Shown in pieces: positions 58,740-64,000 of a DNA stretch of 64,000 nt. Within the stretch, counting starts at the first letter, position 1, and every line of letters begins with the position of its first letter. Position numbers and translations under genes: made by a program. The notes beneath the pieces were generated by a model, which saw only the letters and a list, made by a program, of their open reading frames with translations, ran no database searches and was not told where the DNA came from. Origin of the DNA: Pseudomonas donghuensis (GTDB lineage: Bacteria > Pseudomonadota > Gammaproteobacteria > Pseudomonadales > Pseudomonadaceae). Where the stretch lies: positions 3,562 to 67,561 of the forward strand of contig NZ_JH650758.1 of the NCBI RefSeq assembly GCF_000259195.1. The letters are read 5' to 3'.

Positions 58740-59929
58740 GCCGGGTCAATCTGGCAATCATTGGCGGCGGCCTGGTCGGCGCCAGCCTGGCCCTGGCCCT
58801 GCAGGCCGGGGCCAAGGCGCGTGGCTGGAAGATCCTGCTGATCGAACCCTTTGCTCCCGGTGATAGTTTTCAGCCGAGCTATGACGCACGTTCTTCGGCG
58901 TTGTCCTTCGGTACCCGACAAATCTATGAACGTTTAGGGTTGTGGCAACCGATCAGCCGTCGCGCCGAGCCGATCCGCCAGATCCAGGTCTCCGACCGTG
59001 GCCGTTTTGGCGCAACGCGCCTGGATGCGTTGGAAGAAGGCGTGCCAGCGCTCGGCTATGTGGTCGAGAACGCCTGGCTCGGTCAGTGCCTGTGGCAGGG
59101 CCTGGACGCCGAAGTGGTGAGCTGGCGCTGCCCGGCGGAAGTCACCGCCATGCAGGCGCTGGAGGATGGCTATCGACTGGCGCTCAACGACGACACCACG
59201 CTCGAATGCGACCTCGCGGTACTGGCCGATGGTGGCCGTTCCGGCCTGCGCGAGCAACTGGGCATTCATGTCAGCCAGCGGCCGTACAACCAGAGCGCAC
59301 TGATCGCCAACATCACCCCAAGCGAAGCCCATTGCGGCCAGGCCTTCGAGCGCTTCACCGACGAAGGGCCGATGGCCTTGCTGCCGCTGCCGGAAAACCG
59401 CTGCGCGCTGGTCTGGACCCGCGCCGGGATGGACGCCAAGCGCCTTGCCGAGCTGGACGAGCGTAGCTTTCTCAGCGAACTGCAGGACGTGTTTGGCTAC
59501 CGCCTGGGCACCTTGCGCCAAGTCGGTGCCCGGCACCTCTATCCGTTGTCGCTGATCGAGGCCCAGGAGCAGGTGCGCCCGCACCTGGTGGTACTCGGTA
59601 ACGCCGCTCACAGCCTGCACCCGATTGCCGGGCAGGGTTTCAACCTGTCACTGCGCGATGTGCAGTCGCTGGCCGAAGGCTTGCTGGCCAATCCCGGCTT
59701 GCCAGGTGACTTTGCCACCCTGCAGGCCTACCGCGAGCGCCAGCGCCTGGATCAGGACCTGACCGTGGGCTTCTCCGATCGCGTAACCCGCCTGTTCGGC
59801 AGTGCCCAACCGCTGGTGGCGACCGGCCGCAACCTGGGCCTGCTTGGCCTCGACTTGCTGCCCCCGGCCAAACGCTGGTTCGCCCGCCAGGCCATGGGCC
59901 TGGGCACCCGTCCGGACCCGCGGAACTGA
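58736..59929 (+). CDS. ubiH: UbiH, 2-octaprenyl-6-methoxyphenol hydroxylase
   Basis: A 397-residue FAD monooxygenase of the UbiH/UbiF/Coq6 family: N-terminal GxGxxG (AIIGGGLVGASLALAL), FAD-binding region ADGGRSGLRE (DG motif) and the C-terminal LGNAAHSLHPIAGQGFNLSL. It hydroxylates a ring position in aerobic ubiquinone synthesis. The pepP-ubiH linkage is that of E. coli. Assignment to UbiH over the other paralogues rests on context and overall pattern. Confidence 0.93.
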   Translation: MSRVNLAIIGGGLVGASLALALQAGAKARGWKILLIEPFAPGDSFQPSYDARSSALSFGTRQIYERLGLWQPISRRAEPIRQIQVSDRGRFGATRLDALEEGVPALGYVVENAWLGQCLWQGLDAEVVSWRCPAEVTAMQALEDGYRLALNDDTTLECDLAVLADGGRSGLREQLGIHVSQRPYNQSALIANITPSEAHCGQAFERFTDEGPMALLPLPENRCALVWTRAGMDAKRLAELDERSFLSELQDVFGYRLGTLRQVGARHLYPLSLIEAQEQVRPHLVVLGNAAHSLHPIAGQGFNLSLRDVQSLAEGLLANPGLPGDFATLQAYRERQRLDQDLTVGFSDRVTRLFGSAQPLVATGRNLGLLGLDLLPPAKRWFARQAMGLGTRPDPRN

Positions 59930-59931
59930 AC

Positions 59932-60414
59932 ATGAGCGACCCGCGCAAACTGGCCCGGCGAGCGCGCAGGCTGCGCTGGCTGCTGAACCTCTACCCGCCG
60001 TACCTGGGCGCGGGCATCCGCGTGCTCAGCGTCAGCCCCGACCTGCGCCACATTCGCGTGCGCATGGGCCTGCGCTGGTTCAACCGCAACTACGTCGGCA
60101 CCCAGTTCGGCGGCAGCCTGTATTCGATGGTCGACCCGTTCTACATGCTCATGCTGATGGAACTGCTCGGGCGTGAGTACATCGTCTGGGACAAGGCCGC
60201 CAGCATCGATTTCGTGTCCCCGGGCAAGGGCCCGGTGTTCGCCGAACTGCGCATCGACGATGCCCTGCTTGATGACATCCGCCAGCACACCGCCGGCGGC
60301 AAAAAGTACCTGCCACGACTTCAGGTCGATATCCGCGACGCTGCCGGTGAGCTGGTGGCGCGGGTCGACAAAACCCTTTACGTGCGGCTCAAGCCGCAAG
60401 CGAGACAGGCTTAA
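59932..60414 (+). CDS. DUF4442 hotdog-fold protein
   Basis: A 160-residue protein of the DUF4442 family, related to thioesterases: GTQFGGSLYSMVDPFYMLML and WDKAASIDFVSPGKGPVFAE. It is inserted between ubiH and ubiI, 2 bp after the ubiH stop and 3 bp before ubiI. E. coli lacks a gene here. A link to lipid-quinone chemistry is possible but not shown. Confidence 0.87.
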   Translation: MSDPRKLARRARRLRWLLNLYPPYLGAGIRVLSVSPDLRHIRVRMGLRWFNRNYVGTQFGGSLYSMVDPFYMLMLMELLGREYIVWDKAASIDFVSPGKGPVFAELRIDDALLDDIRQHTAGGKKYLPRLQVDIRDAAGELVARVDKTLYVRLKPQARQA

Positions 60415-60417
60415 GGC

Positions 60418-61641
60418 ATGGAAATGCGCGCAGATCTGTTGATTGTCGGTGCCGGTATGGTCGGCAGCGCTCTGGCCCTGGCGTTGCAGCACAGCGGCCT
60501 GGAAATCCTCTTGCTCGATGGCAGCCCGTTGTCGATCAAGCCCTTTGACCAGCAGTCGGCATTCGAGCCGCGGGTCAGCGCCTTGTCGGCGGCCAGCCAG
60601 CGCATCCTCGAGCGCCTGGGCGCCTGGCAGGGGATCGGCGAACGGCGCTTGAGCCCCTACTCGGACATGCGTGTGTGGGACGGCAGCGGCACTGGCCAGA
60701 TCCATTTCTCGGCCGCCAGCGTGCATGCCGAGGTGCTCGGCCATATCGTCGAGAACCGGGTGGTGCAGGATGGCCTGCTGGAGCGCCTGCACGACAGCGA
60801 AATCGGCCTGCTGGCCAATGCCCGCCTGGAGCAGATGCGCCGCTCCGGCGACGACTGGCTGCTGACCCTGGCCGACGGTCGCACCTTGCGTGCGCCGTTG
60901 GTGATCGCCGCCGACGGTGCCAACTCGGCGGTGCGCCGCCTGACCGGCTGTGAGACGCGCGAGTGGGATTACCTGCACCACGCCATCGTCACCAGCGTGC
61001 GTTGCGCCCAGCCCCATCAAGCGACTGCCTGGCAGCGCTTTACCGACGAGGGGCCGCTGGCGTTCCTGCCATTGCTGCGCGATGGTCAACAGGATTGGTG
61101 CTCGATCGTCTGGTCGACCACGCCGGAACAGGCCGAGCACCTGATGGCCTTGAGCGACGAAGCGTTCTGCGCCGAGCTTGAGCGCGCCTTCGAAGGGCGC
61201 CTGGGCGGCGTGCTGCAGGCCGACCCACGGGTTTGTGTGCCGCTGCGCCAGCGTCACGCCAAACGCTACGTGGCCGAAGGCCTGGCGTTGATCGGCGATG
61301 CTGCACACACCATTCACCCGTTGGCCGGGCAAGGCGTCAACCTTGGCTTTCTCGATGCTGCGGTACTGGCCGAGGAGCTGCAGCACGCCTACGAGCGGGG
61401 CGAGCGCCTGGCCGATGTTCGTGTGCTAAGCCGCTTCGAGCGTCGGCGCATGCCGCACAACCTGGCGCTGATGGCGGCGATGGAAGGGTTCGAGCGCCTG
61501 TTCCAGGCTGATCCGCTGCCGCTGCGCTGGCTACGCAACAGCGGCCTGAAATGGGTCGAGCAACTGCCTGAAGCCAAAGCCTTGTTCGTGCGCCAAGCCC
61601 TGGGCTTGAGCGGTGATCTGCCGGAACTGGCGCGGGCCTGA
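60418..61641 (+). CDS. ubiI: UbiI-like FAD hydroxylase (VisC)
   Basis: A 407-residue FAD monooxygenase: LLIVGAGMVGSALALALQHS, AADGANSAVRRLTG and GDAAHTIHPLAGQGVNLGFLD. It is the third hydroxylase-type gene of the ygfB-pepP-ubiH-ubiI group, the E. coli order. UbiI adds the C5 hydroxyl in ubiquinone synthesis. Both Met1 and Met3 are possible starts. I assign UbiI by context, since the paralogues differ little in motifs. Confidence 0.9.
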   Translation: MEMRADLLIVGAGMVGSALALALQHSGLEILLLDGSPLSIKPFDQQSAFEPRVSALSAASQRILERLGAWQGIGERRLSPYSDMRVWDGSGTGQIHFSAASVHAEVLGHIVENRVVQDGLLERLHDSEIGLLANARLEQMRRSGDDWLLTLADGRTLRAPLVIAADGANSAVRRLTGCETREWDYLHHAIVTSVRCAQPHQATAWQRFTDEGPLAFLPLLRDGQQDWCSIVWSTTPEQAEHLMALSDEAFCAELERAFEGRLGGVLQADPRVCVPLRQRHAKRYVAEGLALIGDAAHTIHPLAGQGVNLGFLDAAVLAEELQHAYERGERLADVRVLSRFERRRMPHNLALMAAMEGFERLFQADPLPLRWLRNSGLKWVEQLPEAKALFVRQALGLSGDLPELARA

Positions 61642-61689
61642 GGTTTCGCAACATCTGGTAACTCCTCCTTTGTGAGTTCAGTTGAGAAG

Positions 61690-61714
61690 GCAAATAGGAT
61701 TAACTACCATTTGC
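61690..61714 (+). promoter_or_regulatory. Inverted repeat upstream of hitA (candidate operator)
   Basis: GCAAAT, 13 bases, ATTTGC, 28 bp upstream of the hitA start. The 25-bp element is AT-rich relative to its surroundings. As hitA encodes a ferric-binding protein, a Fur site is possible, but the match to the Fur 19-bp consensus is poor by eye. Confidence 0.4.
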
Positions 61715-61742
61715 GCCTCTCTTGAACTCCGAGGACCGCACC

Positions 61743-62744
61743 ATGTTGCCACGCAAGCACGTACTGGCCGCTCTGGCTCTGACCCTGTTCGGCACAGCCG
61801 CCCAGGCGGCGGACGAGGTGGTGGTGTATTCCTCGCGCATCGACGAGTTGATCAAGCCGGTGTTCGACGCCTACACCAAAGAGACCGGGGTGAAGATCAA
61901 GTTCATCACCGACAAGGAAGCGCCGCTGATGCAGCGCATCAAGGCCGAGGGCAAGAACGCCACCGCCGACCTGCTGCTCACCGTCGATGCCGGCAACCTC
62001 TGGCAAGCCGAGCAGATGGGCATTCTGCAGCCGATCAAGTCAGACATCATCGACAAGAACATCCCGGCCCAATACCGCGCCTCGTCCCATGACTGGACCG
62101 GCCTGAGCCTGCGCGCGCGGACCATCGCCTACTCCACCGACCGGGTCAAGCCCGAAGAGCTGAGCACCTACGAGGCGTTGGCCGACAAGAACTGGGAAGG
62201 GCGCCTGTGCCTGCGCACGGCGAAGAAAGTCTATAACCAGTCGCTGACCGCCACCCTGATCGAAACCCACGGCGAGCAGAAGACCGAAGAGATCATCAAG
62301 GGCTGGGTCAACAACCTGTCCACTGATGTGTTCTCCGATGACACCGCCTTGCTGCAGGCAATCAACGCCGGCCAGTGCGACGTCGGTATCGTCAACACCT
62401 ACTACTACGGCCGCCTGCACAAGGAAAACCCCAAGCTGGCAGTCAAGCTGTTCTGGCCTAACCAGGCCGACCGTGGCGTGCACGTCAACCTTTCGGGTAT
62501 CGGCCTGACCAAATACGCGCCGCATCCTGAGGCGGCGAAGAAGCTGGTCGAATGGATGACCGGTGAACACGCACAGAAGATCTTTGCCGGCGTGAACCAG
62601 GAGTTCCCGGCCAACCCGGCAGTGGCACCTTCCGAAGAAGTGGCCGCCTGGGGCACGTTCAAAGCTGACACCATCCCTGTGGAAGTGGCCGGCAAACGCC
62701 AGGCCGAAGCCATCCGCCTGATGGATCGGGCTGGCTGGAACTAA
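61743..62744 (+). CDS. hitA: Ferric iron ABC transporter substrate-binding protein
   Basis: A 333-residue periplasmic binding protein (FbpA/HitA type): signal peptide (1-22, [11 protein letters not shown]), then [20 protein letters not shown], and the iron-ligand region with a run of tyrosines [10 protein letters not shown] (about 217-226). It delivers Fe3+ to the inner-membrane permease encoded next. The start is preceded by GAGGAC. REP elements and a hairpin separate it from hitB. Confidence 0.93.
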   Translation: MLPRKHVLAALALTLFGTAAQAADEVVVYSSRIDELIKPVFDAYTKETGVKIKFITDKEAPLMQRIKAEGKNATADLLLTVDAGNLWQAEQMGILQPIKSDIIDKNIPAQYRASSHDWTGLSLRARTIAYSTDRVKPEELSTYEALADKNWEGRLCLRTAKKVYNQSLTATLIETHGEQKTEEIIKGWVNNLSTDVFSDDTALLQAINAGQCDVGIVNTYYYGRLHKENPKLAVKLFWPNQADRGVHVNLSGIGLTKYAPHPEAAKKLVEWMTGEHAQKIFAGVNQEFPANPAVAPSEEVAAWGTFKADTIPVEVAGKRQAEAIRLMDRAGWN

Positions 62745-62764
62745 GCACAAGGCTATATCCTTTC

Positions 62765-62782
62765 GGGGCCCTATCGGGCCCC
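62765..62782 (+). terminator. Hairpin between hitA and hitB
   Basis: GGGGCCC-TATC-GGGCCCC, a 7-bp GC stem with no T-run, directly after the hitA stop region. It may act as an attenuator or protect the hitA mRNA 3' end. Confidence 0.45.
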
Positions 62783-62873
62783 AATCGCTGGCAAGCCAGC
62801 TCCCACAGGGATAGCGGTGCTCTCTTTTCACTGTGGGAGCTGGCTTGCCAGCGATCGACCGCAACGCGGTCGC
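62783..62873. repeat. Inverted REP pair between hitA and hitB
   Basis: A minus-oriented copy (CGCTGGCAAGCCAGCTCCCA, about 62786-62805) and a plus-oriented copy (TGTGGGAGCTGGCTTGCCAG, about 62832-62851) flank about 25 bp. A second small hairpin GACCGCAACGCGGTC follows. The pair splits what would otherwise be a tight operon. Confidence 0.88.
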
Positions 62874-62898
62874 AATCATTCCCATAGAGATTTCACTT

Positions 62899-64000
62899 TT
62901 GGCCCACCCCGCCCAACGCCGTTGGTACCCACTGGTCTTCGCCATCGCCGCCCTGGTGCTGCTGCCGCTGAGCGTGCTGCTGTTGTCCTGGCAGGCGGTC
63001 GACATGCAGATCTGGTCGCATCTGCTCGACACCCAGATGAGCCGGCTGCTGGGTAACACCCTGACGTTGATCCTCGGTGTGGGCGTCGGCGTGTCGGTGC
63101 TGGGGGTGAGCCTGGCCTGGCTTACCAGCCTGTGCGAGTTCCCCGGGCGGCGCTGGCTCGACTGGGCCCTGATGCTGCCCTTCGCGATTCCGGCCTATGT
63201 GTTGGCGTTCGTGTTCGTTGGCCTGCTGGATTTCGCCGGTCCGGTGCAAACCCTGCTGCGCGAGTGGTTCGGGCCCATGCGCTTGCCACGGGTGCGCTCC
63301 ACCGGCGGGGTGATCACCGTGCTGGTGCTGGTGTTTTACCCGTATGTCTATCTGCTGGCGCGTAACGCCTTCCTGGCTCAGGGCAAAGGCCTGATGGAAG
63401 CGGCAAGGGTGCTGGGGCTTTCACCCTTGCAGGCATTCTGGCGGGTCGCCATGCCCATGGCACGGCCGGCCATCGGCGCCGGGGTGGCGCTGGCGTTGAT
63501 GGAGACCCTGGCGGATTTTGGCGCAGTGTCGGTGTTCAACTTCGACACCTTCACCACCGCCATCTACAAGACCTGGTACGGCTTCTTCAGCCTCTCCAGT
63601 GCTGCCCAGCTGGCCAGCCTGCTGTTGTTGGCGGTGATGCTGGTGCTGTACGGCGAGCGTCGTGCCCGTGGCGCCGTGCGCAGTAGCAACGAACGGCCGC
63701 GGGGCAAAGCGCTGTATCACTTGCATGGCATCAAGGCGCTGGCCGCCAGCAGTTGGTGCCTGCTGGTATTCGCCTGTGCCTTCGTCGTGCCGATGCTGCA
63801 GTTGTTGGTGTGGTTCTGGCAGCGCGGGCGTTTTGATCTCGACGAGCGCTATGCTGGCCTGATCCTGCATACCCTCTATCTGGGCGGCATGGCGGCGCTG
63901 ATTACCGTCTGTGTTGCCCTGGTGCTGGCGTTTGCCCGGCGACAGGCGCCGACCTCGGGAATTCGTGCAGGCGTTGGCCTGGCCAACCTGGGCTATGCCT
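62899..64000 (+). CDS. hitB: Ferric iron ABC transporter permease (3' end outside window)
   Basis: A TTG start at 62899 opens a frame that continues to the window end (367 codons). The product starts LAHPAQRRWYPLVFAIAALV. Transmembrane helices are spaced as in FbpB/HitB, with the two permease modules typical of the family (usually about 540 residues). The first EAA-type loop is EAARVLGLSPLQAFWRVAMP (about 169-188). TTG was chosen because this N-terminus fits the family and the 62760-62898 stretch is occupied by repeats; the ribosome site (AGAGA) is weak. The ATPase (hitC-like) gene is not seen. Confidence 0.9.
   Translation, partial: MAHPAQRRWYPLVFAIAALVLLPLSVLLLSWQAVDMQIWSHLLDTQMSRLLGNTLTLILGVGVGVSVLGVSLAWLTSLCEFPGRRWLDWALMLPFAIPAYVLAFVFVGLLDFAGPVQTLLREWFGPMRLPRVRSTGGVITVLVLVFYPYVYLLARNAFLAQGKGLMEAARVLGLSPLQAFWRVAMPMARPAIGAGVALALMETLADFGAVSVFNFDTFTTAIYKTWYGFFSLSSAAQLASLLLLAVMLVLYGERRARGAVRSSNERPRGKALYHLHGIKALAASSWCLLVFACAFVVPMLQLLVWFWQRGRFDLDERYAGLILHTLYLGGMAALITVCVALVLAFARRQAPTSGIRAGVGLANLGYA

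Overview
This window is a stretch of core chromosome from a Pseudomonas, most like the P. putida/P. fluorescens side of the genus. The evidence is high GC content with G/C-ending codons, Pseudomonas-type REP elements (GTGGGAGC..GGCTTGCC..GCGAT), genus-specific genes (sutA, algQ, algP, the TIGR02444, TIGR02449 and TIGR02647 families) and a gene order that largely follows what I recall of the region from comM to hitAB in P. aeruginosa. I see no phage, transposon, CRISPR array, tRNA or rRNA gene.

Layout. 1-4.7 kb: comM (cut by the window edge), a GGCT-like protein, ubiK, the nitrogen-sensing pair glnK-amtB behind a sigma-54 promoter with two overlapping NtrC-like sites, and sutA behind a long structured leader. 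4.7-9.4 kb: a minus-strand operon lptM-lysA-dapF-DUF484-xerC-HAD. 9.5-16.5 kb: cyaY, a DUF1289 gene, rnk, cyaA, two small conserved genes, a GST and argH. 16.8-22.5 kb: algR, without the algZ/fimS kinase gene that precedes it in P. aeruginosa, then hemC-hemD-hemX-hemY and dsbB. 22.7-28.9 kb: algQ (rsd), an FKBP isomerase, algP with an apparent frameshift, TIGR02444, ABC-F yheS, an MscS channel and a LysE exporter. 28.9-32.0 kb: a minus-strand four-gene envelope cluster (COG3014 lipoprotein, YcfL-like, LpoB-like, LpoB/CsgG-like), the least characterised locus here.

32.4-44.5 kb: a cytochrome c/FTR1 permease, a YaiI protein, elbB, a sterol desaturase-like membrane protein whose tail overlaps a DedA gene, hemB, ppk convergent with ppx, trxA and rho. 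44.5-55.2 kb: ubiD with a Fre-like ferredoxin reductase, a ChaC-like gene, a quinone oxidoreductase, a FliL-like periplasmic protein, the export operon hlyD-rbbA-permease, an EVE-domain protein and a 46-residue membrane protein gene. 55.2-61.6 kb: 5-formyl-THF cyclo-ligase, 6S RNA, zapA and a ZapB-like gene on the minus strand, and ygfB-pepP-ubiH-DUF4442-ubiI on the plus strand. 61.7-64 kb: the ferric transporter hitA-hitB, split by a REP pair and cut at the window edge.

Together the genes cover heme synthesis (hemB, hemCD), ubiquinone synthesis (ubiK, ubiH, ubiI, possibly ubiD), lysine/peptidoglycan precursors, nitrogen sensing, polyphosphate turnover and iron uptake. Several regulators of RNA polymerase or growth arrest also lie here (SutA, AlgQ/Rsd, 6S RNA, Rnk, Rho). 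No clearly new system stands out. The best leads are the LpoB-like cluster, the algP frameshift, the algR gene without its kinase, a reductase lacking its flavin-binding arginine and the structured sutA leader.
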